A stretch of DNA of 33,615 nt from Shewanella sp. c952 (GTDB lineage Bacteria; Pseudomonadota; Gammaproteobacteria; Enterobacterales; Shewanellaceae): NCBI RefSeq assembly GCF_019654975.1, contig NZ_BPEW01000045.1:1-33615 (forward strand), given 5' to 3'. Made by a program: the position numbers and the translations under genes. This document shows, one piece after another, positions 1 through 8,845 of the stretch. Each line of letters begins with the position of its first letter. The first letter of the stretch is position 1. Below the pieces are notes generated by a model. It was not told the DNA's origin and did no database searches. It saw only the letters and a list, made by a program, of their open reading frames with translations.

Positions 1-431
1 TATTTAATAGCGACAATTAAAACTCAAAAGATCTAAATTAAAAAATACATCAAGCTTTATTTTTTAATTTGCAATTAAAGCGACCGTATTCATAAAAACT
101 TTAATTTTATTTTCATTTTTTTCAAATCCTCCGCAAAAAAACCTGCGCCACGCAATAAAACACCATGAAAACAATGAAGAGCGCCATATACCGTCAATGG
201 CACGCTAAAGGAAAAACCAACTTTGTTACACTTTGTATATAATTACACTGCATATTTCAATTATTAAAAAATAAAATATTGAATTACTCGCAAACATTAA
301 TATAAATTTCACAATAAATGGAACAAAATGTTTTACATGCTTGTTCATTGCGTGTTTAATTGGCAGCCTTAAGAATTAAAACAAAATAAAAAAAGAGTTG
401 CCAAAGAGAATTAACTGAGGGTTATTAACAA
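1..431. other. AT-rich gene-free leader upstream of motY
   Basis: No open frame of useful length is visible here. The stretch is very rich in A and T, with long A and T runs, as is common for regions bound by nucleoid proteins. It should contain the promoter of the motY-lafK-fliE operon. I see a TATAAT-like hexamer at 238-243 without a convincing -35 box, and a TGGCAC half-site at 198-203 without a matching -12 element, so no promoter is called. The left flagellar genes (fliM to flhA) may lie beyond this edge. Confidence 0.6.
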
Positions 432-1325
432 TTGAAACTACTAACTTATATATTAAACTGCTTATTAGTTATTTATATATCTCTCATAAATAGTGCAATG
501 GCAGTGACAACAAACTACCAAACTCCTCTAGAGCAATCACAATGGTTATTTGCAGGAGACGTCTTTGGCTGCTCTATCACTCATAATGTCCAAAGCTTTG
601 GTTCATTATCGCTGACGGTCATGCCTGGAGAGCCCTTGGCACTCACATTAGCCGCCGACTGGCTTAGCATGCACGACGTTTCGAGCCAAGCATCAGTCAC
701 TTATCCAGCCTGGAAAAGTCAACACACGGCCCCTGTAGCAGCAACATCGCTCCAGTGGCAGGGAAACCAGGCTCGCAGTCAGCAATCTATTGCACCATTT
801 TTGGAAGCTCTAGAGCAGGGTTTAGCTTGGAAAGTGAAGGTATCAGTCAAAGATGGCAGCCAGTACAGCGTCGACTCAGCACCGGTTGCAACCAAAGCCG
901 TCGCTAATCAATTTCGTTTATGTAGACAAAAACTGCTACCGAAGCCTTTTAGCTACGTACGTCGATTAGATCTCATGTTTGATACCAGCTCAAGCCGTCT
1001 CAATTCAGCCCAAAGCACAGACCTATTCGCGGTATATCGCTACATACAAGCTGACCACTCAATTGCAGAGGTGCTTATCGATGGTCATGCTGATGCTTCA
1101 GGTGATCGCATCGCCAACTTAGTTCTAAGTAAAGAGCGTGCCGATGAAGTCGCTTCAATGCTCATAGAGCTTGGTGTTCCGGCAAAGATGATCCAAGTCA
1201 GACACCATGGTACCCGCGCACCAATATCCAGTAACAATAGCCGTCAAGGGCGAGAGTTAAATCGCCGAGTATCGATTCGTTTAGTGAAATCTCAAACGGC
1301 CTCCACTACGGGAGCATCCCTATGA
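432..1325 (+). CDS. motY: MotY-like OmpA-family stator-associated protein (lateral)
   Basis: This is a secreted protein that in lateral flagellar systems forms part of the periplasmic T-ring and helps hold the stator around the motor. The start is a TTG codon preceded by a GAGG motif about 11 bases upstream; it gives a clean signal peptide (residues 1-24, ending S-A-M-A), whereas the next in-frame ATG at 498 would remove it. The N-terminal half has the MotY-style opening (W-L-F-A-G-D-V-F-G-C). The C-terminal third is an OmpA-like peptidoglycan-binding domain, with the DGHAD motif and the closing N-R-R-V-S-I-R. Its stop overlaps the lafK start by 4 bases (ATGA), so the two are translationally coupled. 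At 297 residues it has the normal family length. MotY is the better fit than a generic OmpA protein because of the N-terminal domain and position. Confidence 0.88.
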   Translation: MKLLTYILNCLLVIYISLINSAMAVTTNYQTPLEQSQWLFAGDVFGCSITHNVQSFGSLSLTVMPGEPLALTLAADWLSMHDVSSQASVTYPAWKSQHTAPVAATSLQWQGNQARSQQSIAPFLEALEQGLAWKVKVSVKDGSQYSVDSAPVATKAVANQFRLCRQKLLPKPFSYVRRLDLMFDTSSSRLNSAQSTDLFAVYRYIQADHSIAEVLIDGHADASGDRIANLVLSKERADEVASMLIELGVPAKMIQVRHHGTRAPISSNNSRQGRELNRRVSIRLVKSQTASTTGASL

Positions 1326-2629
1326 ACCGTTCGAGTTTAAGATTTGTCGATTCAAAGTTACCAGAATCAAGCCAAACAAAGTTGGCACTGCAAGGGTTCA
1401 ACTTTTGGCAGCAAGATAGTCAGAACCAGCCGTGGCTAAGTTTGGTTAACTTGTCTAACTGTGACAACAGTGAAGTCGCTCAACGCTTACGTCAGTATCC
1501 GGGTAAACATCAGGTTGCTTTGCTTAACCCAGAGCAAACTGAACTTGCCAGTATCGCCATGCAATCGGGTATACAAGATTACTTATTGTTACCCATCGAT
1601 GATGAACAGCTCAGTTCTCTGCTGCACAGATTGCGTCGTATGGAGTTGCCAGAGAATGATCTTGTTAGCGTTGCTTCTGAAAGTCGTCAGTTGTTGATGC
1701 TAGCTCATCGCGCAGCAGTTACTGAAGCAACCGTGTTATTAACCGGCGAAAGTGGCACCGGAAAAGAACCGATAGCGCGCTACATCCACCGCCATTCCAA
1801 TCGAGCCAAACAACCTTTTATTGCCATCAACTGCGCAGCAATACCAGAGAGCATCTTGGAGTCGCTACTATTTGGTCATGTTAAAGGTGCCTTCACTGGC
1901 GCAATGAGCGATCAGCCCGGTAAGTTCGAGATGGCTAATGGCGGTACGCTGCTGCTTGATGAAATTGGTGAAATGCCACTGCTACTGCAAGCCAAGTTAC
2001 TGCGAGTATTGCAAGAAAGAGAGGTAGAACGTCTCGGTGGTCACAAATCCATTACATTGGATATTCGAGTCATTGCCGCCACCAACAAAGACCTGCGCAG
2101 CGCGGTTCAAAATGGTCAATTTAGAGAAGATCTCTTCTATCGTTTAGATGTACTACCACTAAAAATCTTACCTTTGCGTGAGCGCCGAGAAGATATCTTG
2201 CCGCTCGCTGAGCACTTTTTACAAAAATACAAAATGCTCGCCGGCGAGCAGACTTGCTACTTCAGCGAACAAGCTCGCAGCCTATTGCTCAGCCACAACT
2301 GGCCTGGCAATGTGCGTGAACTAGAGAACACTATTCAAAGAGCCTTGGTGATGCGTAGGGGTCAAGCACTACAGGCCGCCGAACTTGGTCTAGTTGATCA
2401 AGATTCCCAGCCTTATGCAGAGCAAAGTGAGCAAGGCCTTAAAGCATCGAAGCGCCGCGCTGAATTTCAATACATCATCGACACCCTGAGACAGCACAAT
2501 GGTCATCGCAATCAAACTGCTGCCGCATTGGGAATGACGACAAGAGCCCTCCGCTACAAGCTAGTACAGATGCGCGAAGAAGGTATTGATATTGATCAGA
2601 TCCTTGCAGAAATAGGCCAGGCGGCTTAA
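1322..2629 (+). CDS. lafK: Sigma-54-dependent lateral flagellar activator LafK
   Basis: This AAA+ enhancer-binding protein is the expected master activator of the early and middle lateral flagellar genes, working with RNA polymerase carrying sigma-54. Residues 35-110 form a receiver-like (FleQ-type) N-terminal region without an obvious phosphorylation site. The central AAA+ domain has Walker A GESGTGKE (142-149), the sigma-54 contact loop GAFTGA (189-194), Walker B at 208-219 (GTLLLDEIGEMP) and the NWPGNVREL segment (326-334). A Fis-type helix-turn-helix lies at about 393-415 (NQTAAALGM, then RALRYKL). All catalytic motifs are intact. It sits second in the operon, overlapping motY by 4 bases. 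Likely targets in this window are the sigma-54 elements before flgB and fliD. The match to FleQ/FlrA would be similar, but position argues for LafK. Confidence 0.93.
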   Translation: MNRSSLRFVDSKLPESSQTKLALQGFNFWQQDSQNQPWLSLVNLSNCDNSEVAQRLRQYPGKHQVALLNPEQTELASIAMQSGIQDYLLLPIDDEQLSSLLHRLRRMELPENDLVSVASESRQLLMLAHRAAVTEATVLLTGESGTGKEPIARYIHRHSNRAKQPFIAINCAAIPESILESLLFGHVKGAFTGAMSDQPGKFEMANGGTLLLDEIGEMPLLLQAKLLRVLQEREVERLGGHKSITLDIRVIAATNKDLRSAVQNGQFREDLFYRLDVLPLKILPLRERREDILPLAEHFLQKYKMLAGEQTCYFSEQARSLLLSHNWPGNVRELENTIQRALVMRRGQALQAAELGLVDQDSQPYAEQSEQGLKASKRRAEFQYIIDTLRQHNGHRNQTAAALGMTTRALRYKLVQMREEGIDIDQILAEIGQAA

Positions 2630-2654
2630 CCACTTTTAAAAGAAGAGAACACTC

Positions 2655-2993
2655 ATGTCCAATGCAATGTCAATAAGCGCCGATTCAATGATGCAACAAC
2701 TTAGTGTCCACAGCGAGATGGCTAAGGGAGCAATCAAAATCAGCCCAAACCCAGCAGATTCAGGCTTCGAAGCGCCCTCTTTTACCGATCTAATGCAAAA
2801 TAAAGTGTCGGCGATAAATGCCGATCAGAATGCCTCCTCAGCATTAATGCGCGCAGTAGACAGTGGTGCAAGTGATGACTTAGTGGGCGTAATGGTTGCT
2901 TCGCAAAAAGCCAGTCTCTCATTTTCAACCATGATTCAAATTAGAAACCGCTTAGTGCAAGCATTCGATGACGTCATGAAGATGCCAATCTAA
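2655..2993 (+). CDS. fliE: Flagellar hook-basal body protein FliE
   Basis: FliE joins the MS ring to the proximal rod and is among the first proteins exported. The 112-residue length is usual. The C-terminal half carries the family signature: F-T-D-L-M, then D-L-V-G-V-M-V-A-S-Q-K-A-S-L-S-F, then Q-I-R-N-R-L-V-Q-A-F-D-D-V-M-K-M-P. An AAGAAGAGAA purine stretch about 8-13 bases upstream serves as a ribosome-binding site. It follows lafK by 25 bases and precedes fliF by 80 bases, consistent with a single transcript. Confidence 0.95.
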   Translation: MSNAMSISADSMMQQLSVHSEMAKGAIKISPNPADSGFEAPSFTDLMQNKVSAINADQNASSALMRAVDSGASDDLVGVMVASQKASLSFSTMIQIRNRLVQAFDDVMKMPI

Positions 2994-3073
2994 TGAAGCA
3001 AATACAACAAAATCAAAGCAGACATTACCACCTAAATACTCAAGTGATATTTTCGGGGAAGGATAACTAGACT

Positions 3074-4789
3074 ATGTCGACAACTATAACAGCCGAGGCA
3101 TCCACACCTGAACCGGCAAACAACAATGCAGCTCTCAATACGCTCAAAGATAAATGGCGAGATTTTAATCGTGGTGACCGACAAGCAGCCGTACTTGCGG
3201 TTTTTGCCATCGTAGCAGCTTGCGTCATTGTATTGATGTTGTGGAGTGCCAGCCAAGGTTATCGTCCTTTATACGGTAACCAAGAAAATGTTGATACCGC
3301 GCAAATCATTGAAGTATTAGAGGCTGAAGGGATCAGTTATCGCCTTGATGCCAGCAGTGGTTTAGTGCTGGTTGTTGAAGACAAGCTCGGCCAAGCACGC
3401 ATGCTACTTGCCGCCCGTGGTGTTAAAGCTAAAGTTCCATCAGGCATGGACTCATTAGAAAACTCAGGTATTGGTACCAGCCAATTTATGGAGCAAGCCA
3501 AATACCGTTACAGTTTAGAAGGCGAGCTATCGCGCACCATCATGGCACTTAAAGCGGTAAGAAGTGCACGAGTCCATTTAGCCATACCAAAGAAAACCCT
3601 ATTTATTCGTCAGCAGCCAGAACTGCCCTCAGCGTCTGTAATGCTAGACCTCTACTCAGGCAGCAACATTCAACCAGAAAACATCGAGTCTATCGTCAAT
3701 TTGGTTGCAGGCAGTGTCACTGGGATGACACCAGAACGGGTACAAGTTGTTGACCAAAACGGCAACCATTTGAGTGCCGGTATCAGTGCCAATCAAGACA
3801 TCACTCAAGCTAGAGACCGACAACTTAAATACACCCAAGAGTTAGAGCAAAGTTTGATCGGCCGTGCCTCAAGCATGTTGCAACCGATACTGGGTCAAGA
3901 TAATTTCCAAGTACAGGTCTCTGCCAAGGTTAACTTTAACCAAGTTGAAGAGACCAAAGAGTCACTGGATCCGGTATCAGTGGTAACCCAAGAAAATCAA
4001 AGCAGCAATGAAACCAATGCCGACATGGCACTGGGTATTCCAGGCGCACTAAGCAATCAGCCACCCACTGCGACTCCGGAAGAGAGTAATAACCGTCGTA
4101 ACATCAATCAAAAAGAGAGTCGACAGTTTGATGTCGGTCGCTCAGTAAGGCATACCCGTTTTCAACAGATGCAACTCGAAAATCTATCGGTTTCTGTACT
4201 ACTCAATAGCCAAGCAGCAGGCACAACGGGCTGGACGCAACCACAACTCGATCAACTCAGTAGCATGGTGCAAGATGCCATTGGCTTCTCTCAAGCGAGA
4301 GGCGATCAGTTCAGTATCAATAGCTTTGAATTTGCACCTATTACCGTCGCGCAATTTGAGCCAATGCCTTGGTGGCAAGGTGAAAGCTACCAAGCTTATT
4401 TACGTTACTTCATCGGCGCTATCTTAGGGCTGGGAATGATCATCTTTGTTCTACGACCGCTGGTTTCACACCTTACGCGCACCGTTGAATATAACCTCAA
4501 AGATGATGGCACGGCTATAGAGCCCAAGCGCATTCCACCCGCAGAGCTTGCCACTACAGAGCTTGATCGTAAAGCCAGCACTCAAGACGACCCACAGGCT
4601 TTAGCCGACAAATTAATGGGGCTAGACAAAGACCCAAGCCACGGAGATTGGAACTCAGATATCGGCCTACCAGCAGCAGGCTCACCACTGGCAGTCAAGA
4701 TGGAACATCTAAGCTTACTTGCAAATCAAGAGCCCGCAAGAGTGGCAGAAGTGATTGGCCATTGGATCAGTGATAAAGATGAGCATTAA
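3074..4789 (+). CDS. fliF: Flagellar MS-ring protein FliF
   Basis: FliF assembles into the membrane/supramembrane ring on which the rest of the basal body is built. The protein has two membrane segments, at about residues 37-58 and 441-465, enclosing a large periplasmic part with ring-building motifs including GYRPLYGN near residue 62. The C-terminal 30 residues (ending with A-R-V-A-E-V-I-G-H-W-I) form the FliG-binding helices, so the protein is complete at 571 residues. A GGGGAAGGA stretch lies about 10 bases ahead of the ATG. The 62-base gap to fliG is the largest inside this operon, but no terminator is visible in it. Confidence 0.97.
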   Translation: MSTTITAEASTPEPANNNAALNTLKDKWRDFNRGDRQAAVLAVFAIVAACVIVLMLWSASQGYRPLYGNQENVDTAQIIEVLEAEGISYRLDASSGLVLVVEDKLGQARMLLAARGVKAKVPSGMDSLENSGIGTSQFMEQAKYRYSLEGELSRTIMALKAVRSARVHLAIPKKTLFIRQQPELPSASVMLDLYSGSNIQPENIESIVNLVAGSVTGMTPERVQVVDQNGNHLSAGISANQDITQARDRQLKYTQELEQSLIGRASSMLQPILGQDNFQVQVSAKVNFNQVEETKESLDPVSVVTQENQSSNETNADMALGIPGALSNQPPTATPEESNNRRNINQKESRQFDVGRSVRHTRFQQMQLENLSVSVLLNSQAAGTTGWTQPQLDQLSSMVQDAIGFSQARGDQFSINSFEFAPITVAQFEPMPWWQGESYQAYLRYFIGAILGLGMIIFVLRPLVSHLTRTVEYNLKDDGTAIEPKRIPPAELATTELDRKASTQDDPQALADKLMGLDKDPSHGDWNSDIGLPAAGSPLAVKMEHLSLLANQEPARVAEVIGHWISDKDEH

Positions 4790-4851
4790 ACCTAAGCCCG
4801 ATGCCATTTTATCTAATCGTATTTTAGCTTTGAATATAGGTAGCCCGAACT

Positions 4852-5865
4852 GTGAATAATAGCGACCCCGTAATCAAGATGGATAACCTAGATCAAGCTG
4901 CCATGTTACTGCTTAGCATGGGAGAAAAAGGTGCCGCCCATGTTATGGCGCACTTAGATCGCAATGACGTACAACACCTGAGCCACAAGATGGCTCGCCT
5001 CTCTAGCATCACTCAGCATGAGGCAGAAGCAGTGTTGGGGCGTTTTTTCAAACGATATCAGGAGCAGTCAGGCATCGCTCGCGCATCACGATCTTACTTA
5101 CAGAAAACCCTCGACTTAGCATTAGGCGACCGGGTAGCAAAGAGTCTTATCGACAGTATTTATGGCGACGAAATTAAAACCTTAGTTAAACGGTTAGAGT
5201 GGGTAGATCCTCAACTACTCGCCCATGAGATCTCTAATGAGCACAGCCAATTGCAAGCAGTACTATTAGGGCTACTACCAGCAGAAAGCGCTGCGCAGGT
5301 GCTACAAGGTTTACCGGAAGCCGGTCAAGATGAAGTACTCGTGCGTATTGCTCAGCTAGGGGATCTCGATCGAGAGGTCGTTGATGAACTGCGCCAACTC
5401 GTCGAACGCTGCATGTTGATGGCAATGGAGAAGAGCCATACGCAAGTCAGCGGTATTCGCCAAGTGGCTGACATTCTCAACCGTTTCGATGGTGATAGAG
5501 AGCAGCTGATGGAGATGATAAAACTGCATGATAAACAGCTCGCTAATAACGTCGCCGATAATATGTTCGACTTCATTATTCTAGGTCGACAAAAAGCAGA
5601 GACACTACAAGAGATCATGGCTGCCGTGCCTGCTGATGTGCTGGCTCTAGCGCTTAAGGGAATTGATGCTGAACTTAAATCAGCACTACTGGAAGCCCTG
5701 CCTAAACGTATGTCTTCGGCAATCGAAACCCAGATAGAAGCTATTGGTACAATTCCATTAAGCCAAGCAATTGCTGCTCGCAAAGAGATAATGGAAATTG
5801 CCAAACAGATGATGGATGAAGGCGATATCGAGCTGCAATTATTTGAAGAACAGGTGGTTGACTAA
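4852..5865 (+). CDS. fliG: Flagellar motor switch protein FliG
   Basis: FliG is the part of the cytoplasmic C-ring that touches the stator and converts ion flow to torque. The frame opens with GTG, with AGG about 13 bases upstream; an ATG nine codons later (4879) is an alternative but lacks a better binding site. The N-terminal domain contains the expected D-Q-A-A-M-L-L-L-S-M-G-E-K-G-A-A stretch. The C-terminal domain includes V-A-D-N-M-F-D-F and K-R-M-S-S-A-I-E, followed by an E-I-M-E-I-A-K-Q-M tail, matching the charged torque helix region. It ends in TAATG shared with fliH. The partners FliM and FliN are not in this window. Confidence 0.96.
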   Translation: MNNSDPVIKMDNLDQAAMLLLSMGEKGAAHVMAHLDRNDVQHLSHKMARLSSITQHEAEAVLGRFFKRYQEQSGIARASRSYLQKTLDLALGDRVAKSLIDSIYGDEIKTLVKRLEWVDPQLLAHEISNEHSQLQAVLLGLLPAESAAQVLQGLPEAGQDEVLVRIAQLGDLDREVVDELRQLVERCMLMAMEKSHTQVSGIRQVADILNRFDGDREQLMEMIKLHDKQLANNVADNMFDFIILGRQKAETLQEIMAAVPADVLALALKGIDAELKSALLEALPKRMSSAIETQIEAIGTIPLSQAIAARKEIMEIAKQMMDEGDIELQLFEEQVVD

Positions 5866-6620
5866 TGACTAGTGCTATCGGAAAACAGCTACCTCACTGG
5901 AGACTGACCGGCGATCATGCTCGCAAGCATCGTTTCTCGCCGCTAGTCACTCCTGAAAATAACCAAGAGCAAAGTGAAGGTAGCTGGCAGGACTTTCAGC
6001 AGGCCTTTGACAAAGGTTATGACGAAGGGGTGCAAAAAGGTCACCAAGCTGGCTTTGAGTCTGGCACCGAAGAGGGGCACCAATCAGGTTATGCCGCAGG
6101 CTTTAATCAAGGTCGAATTGAGGGTCAGCAAAAAGGCAAAGACAGCATAGACACCGACCTCAATAATATGATCGCCCCATTAGGCGCACTTAAGTCACTG
6201 CTTGAAGAGGGCCATGCCCAGCAAGTCAGCCAGCAACAGTCGTTGATTTTAGAACTGGTAAAACGCGTGTCACTGCAAGTCATCCGCTGTGAATTAACCT
6301 TACAACCGCAGCAGATCCTCGGGTTAGTCGAAGAGACATTAGCCGCCTTGCCAGATGATCCCACCGAAGTAAAAATCCATTTAGAACCGAGTGCCGTCAA
6401 CAAACTCCGCGAATTAGCAGCCGATAAGATCCAAGATTGGAGCTTAGTGGCTGATGCTAGCATTAGTGCCGGTGGTTGCCGTATTGTGAGTGACACTTCA
6501 GATGCAGATGCCTCTGTTGAAACCCGACTCAACACCTGTATGGCGCAAGTAGAAGAACATCTGCAACAAACAGTCGCTGACAATGTCACCCCCGCTGAGG
6601 CTCAGGTTGAAACTGCATAG
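5865..6620 (+). CDS. fliH: Flagellar export regulator FliH
   Basis: FliH is the stator-like regulator of the FliI export ATPase and links it to the C-ring. The start shares one base with the fliG stop (TAATG). The protein has an unusually regular glycine repeat: Gly at residues 51, 55, 59, 63, 67, 71, 75, 79, 83, 87 and 91, eleven in perfect four-residue spacing, which is the hallmark of the FliH helical linker. The C-terminal half is the V-ATPase subunit E-like domain, with I-L-E-L-V-K-R-V-S-L-Q-V and I-S-A-G-G-C-R-I-V. The 251-residue length is normal. Its 3' end overlaps fliI. Confidence 0.94.
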   Translation: MTSAIGKQLPHWRLTGDHARKHRFSPLVTPENNQEQSEGSWQDFQQAFDKGYDEGVQKGHQAGFESGTEEGHQSGYAAGFNQGRIEGQQKGKDSIDTDLNNMIAPLGALKSLLEEGHAQQVSQQQSLILELVKRVSLQVIRCELTLQPQQILGLVEETLAALPDDPTEVKIHLEPSAVNKLRELAADKIQDWSLVADASISAGGCRIVSDTSDADASVETRLNTCMAQVEEHLQQTVADNVTPAEAQVETA

Positions 6621-7950
6621 TAATATTCTTGACTGGCCTAGCGTTCCAGTCGCACAGGTTTATGGTCGCTTAACGCGAGTTAATGGCCTGCTGCTCGAAG
6701 CAGTAGGTTGCCAACTAGGTACCGGCGATCGCTGTTATATCGAATGTCGAGACAACCACAGAGTTGAAGCTGAAGTCGTCGGCTTTTACAAAGATACTCT
6801 GTGCTTAATGCCAATCGAACCGACACATAGCCTGATGCCAGGGGCGCGTGTGATGCCAATTGAAGGGCGCTACCAAATCCCCTCAGGCCAAGGTTTACTC
6901 GGTAGAGTGCTAAATGGCCTTGGCCAACCACTAGATGATCTCGGCTGTATCAAGCATATGCCCCATGTGCCGCTGCAATTTAAAACCACCAATCCCTTAT
7001 TACGTAAACCAATCAAAGAACCACTCGATGTGGGCATTAGAGCCATCAATGCACTGCTCCCGGTTGGCCGCGGACAACGCCTAGGACTTTTTGCAGGTTC
7101 AGGAGTCGGTAAAAGTGTCCTGCTAGGCATGATGACCCGCTTCACCGAAGCAGATGTCGTGGTTGTAGGTTTGATTGGTGAACGTGGCAGAGAAGTTCGC
7201 GAGTTTATCGACGATTCTCTCGGAGAAGAGGGGCGTAAACGTGCGGTTGTGGTTGCCGCCCCTGCCGATACCACACCACTGATGCGTATGCGCGCGATGC
7301 GCTTATGTCATCAAATTGCTGCAGCCTATCGCGATCAAGGCAAACAGGTATTGCTACTAGTCGATTCATTGACTCGCTACGCCCAAGCTCAACGAGAAAT
7401 AGCCTTAAGTTTAGGTGAGCCGCCCGCCACTAAAGGTTATCCGCCCTCGGCGTTCGCCCAGCTGCCAAGCTTGGTCGAGATGGCAGGCAACAGCCAACAC
7501 CCTACAGGAACACTAACCGCGTTCTATACCGTACTCACCGAGGGTGATGATCAACAAGATCCTATTGCTGATTCAGCTAGAGCGATCTTAGATGGTCATA
7601 TCGTTTTAAGCCGAAAACTGGCCGAACAAGGTCACTTCCCAGCGATAGATATTGCCGCTTCGGTAAGTCGACTAGCGACCCAAGTTGCAAGTGAAGAAAC
7701 ACTACATCAAGGACAGTGGTTTAGGCATATTAATAGCCGCTATAACGAGATCCGAGACCTTCTGCCGCTAGGTGGCTATCAAGCCGGCCATGATCCAGAA
7801 ATGGATCTGTCGGTCAGTGCTTACCCACACATGGCCACCTTCTTAAAGCAATCAATTTCAGTTGCAGCCGACCATGCACACAGTATCGATGCACTCGCTC
7901 AGCTAGTGAATAGCATGGGATATACCCCAGCCAATACGGAGCCGTCATGA
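6607..7950 (+). CDS. fliI: Flagellum-specific export ATPase FliI
   Basis: FliI is the ATPase that energises early steps of flagellar type III export. The nucleotide site is intact: the P-loop GLFAGSGVGKS and the Walker B stretch Q-V-L-L-L-V-D-S-L-T-R. The following A-Q-A-Q-R-E-I-A-L-S-L-G-E-P-P loop is typical of the FliI/InvC family. I prefer a TTG start at 6607, because GAGG lies six bases upstream and the resulting N-terminus (M-K-L-H-S-N-I-L-D-W) is in keeping with the family. An in-frame ATG at 6583 adds eight residues but has no binding site and would overlap fliH by 38 bases. The last four bases overlap fliJ (ATGA). Confidence 0.95.
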   Translation: MKLHSNILDWPSVPVAQVYGRLTRVNGLLLEAVGCQLGTGDRCYIECRDNHRVEAEVVGFYKDTLCLMPIEPTHSLMPGARVMPIEGRYQIPSGQGLLGRVLNGLGQPLDDLGCIKHMPHVPLQFKTTNPLLRKPIKEPLDVGIRAINALLPVGRGQRLGLFAGSGVGKSVLLGMMTRFTEADVVVVGLIGERGREVREFIDDSLGEEGRKRAVVVAAPADTTPLMRMRAMRLCHQIAAAYRDQGKQVLLLVDSLTRYAQAQREIALSLGEPPATKGYPPSAFAQLPSLVEMAGNSQHPTGTLTAFYTVLTEGDDQQDPIADSARAILDGHIVLSRKLAEQGHFPAIDIAASVSRLATQVASEETLHQGQWFRHINSRYNEIRDLLPLGGYQAGHDPEMDLSVSAYPHMATFLKQSISVAADHAHSIDALAQLVNSMGYTPANTEPS

Positions 7951-8360
7951 AACAGTTATTAAGGCTTTGCCAACAAGAGGAGAAAAAGCTGGGTCAGTTA
8001 GGTCAACAGCGCAGTGAAACCCAATGCCGAATCGACTCCGTGTCGCAACAAAAACAGCTATTAAGCCAGATGGTAAAAGAGTATACCGAGCTAAGTTGCA
8101 ACGCACTGTCACCAATAACGCTGCAAAATAGCGCCCAGATGATAGAAACGATTGCACCAATGCAAAAGCAGCTGACTCGCAAGCAGTTATTACTGCAGCA
8201 GGAACATCAAAGAATGGATACTTTATGGCGCCAACAACTGGGGCGTCAGCAAGGGATAAAGTGGCTATATCAAGAACGAAAACAGCAACAGCAAGCCCAC
8301 TTAGAGCGGCAAGAGCAAAAGCAACAAGATGACCTTGCCAGTCGTTACGCTCTATCGTGA
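7947..8360 (+). CDS. fliJ: Flagellar export chaperone FliJ
   Basis: FliJ is a small coiled-coil protein that acts as the central stalk of the export ATPase and escorts cap and hook-junction chaperones. The protein is 137 residues, almost wholly helical, rich in Gln, Lys and Arg, with long heptad-like stretches (for example L-G-Q-Q-R-S-E-T-Q and the Gln-rich C-terminus). Sequence identity in this family is low, so the call rests on size, composition and its 4-base overlap behind fliI. It is the last gene of the first operon. Confidence 0.87.
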   Translation: MKQLLRLCQQEEKKLGQLGQQRSETQCRIDSVSQQKQLLSQMVKEYTELSCNALSPITLQNSAQMIETIAPMQKQLTRKQLLLQQEHQRMDTLWRQQLGRQQGIKWLYQERKQQQQAHLERQEQKQQDDLASRYALS

Positions 8361-8845
8361 TTGATCTTTATGAGGTCTAACCGTTAACTCTAATTTGAGG
8401 TTGCTTTAAAACGTGTTTACCTTTGGATAAAGGTGTATTTAATCACCAGCAGTGGCTGCTGAACAGGGTATCCGAATGTCGTGAATACATGGTCGATGAT
8501 ATTCCCGACATCATTATGACATTTCCCATATCCCTATGGGTCAAATGTGTAGCAATGACCGCATGTGCAGACACTGCCGTGACACGCTATAAATACATCC
8601 CTGTAAGCTCGGCCATGACATCCCTGTCATAGACGGTCACGACCGTGCCTACACTGGGTAACTGGTGTTTCAATTTATACCTTTTCGGTTTGATGCTTAA
8701 CGCGGAAATGCCCCTTTATGTGTTTCAGCAGCGCTTCACATGATTAAAGGTGAGCAAGTTTTACCCTAGCAGAGCTAATGATGAAAAATGCTCTAAAGGC
8801 GAGGGCAAATTAAATGATCAACTGCACCTGTTTTGCTAAAGCTGA
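8361..8845. repeat. Gene-free junction with hairpin array bearing TCCC loops
   Basis: No convincing gene is present; the open frame at 8423-8632 is formed across palindromes. At least three small hairpins share a TCCC apical loop: 8519-8548 (ACATTT/CCCATA arms, two-base bulge), 8594-8605 (TACA/TGTA) and 8615-8630 (ATGACA/TGTCAT). A weaker one is centred at 8503-8506. They are followed by CGGTC-AC-GACCG at 8634-8645. The block looks like a dispersed palindromic repeat of the kind I remember from Shewanella and related marine genomes. The remainder, 8650-8845, shows nothing recognisable. Confidence 0.6.

Noticed and set aside
198..213. TGGCAC half-site as sigma-54 promoter of motY
   Set aside because: The -12 half (AGGAA) does not match TTGC at the correct spacing.
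362..377. TGGCAG followed by AGAAT as sigma-54 promoter closer to motY
   Set aside because: Both halves deviate, and the -12 GC is absent.
5352..5804. Long minus-strand open frames inside fliG, fliH, fliI and flgI
   Set aside because: They mirror strongly conserved plus-strand genes, have low-complexity Ser-rich products and lack ribosome-binding sites.
8423..8632. Open frame of 69 codons in the hairpin array
   Set aside because: It runs across palindromes, has no ribosome-binding site worth naming and the product shows no family pattern.
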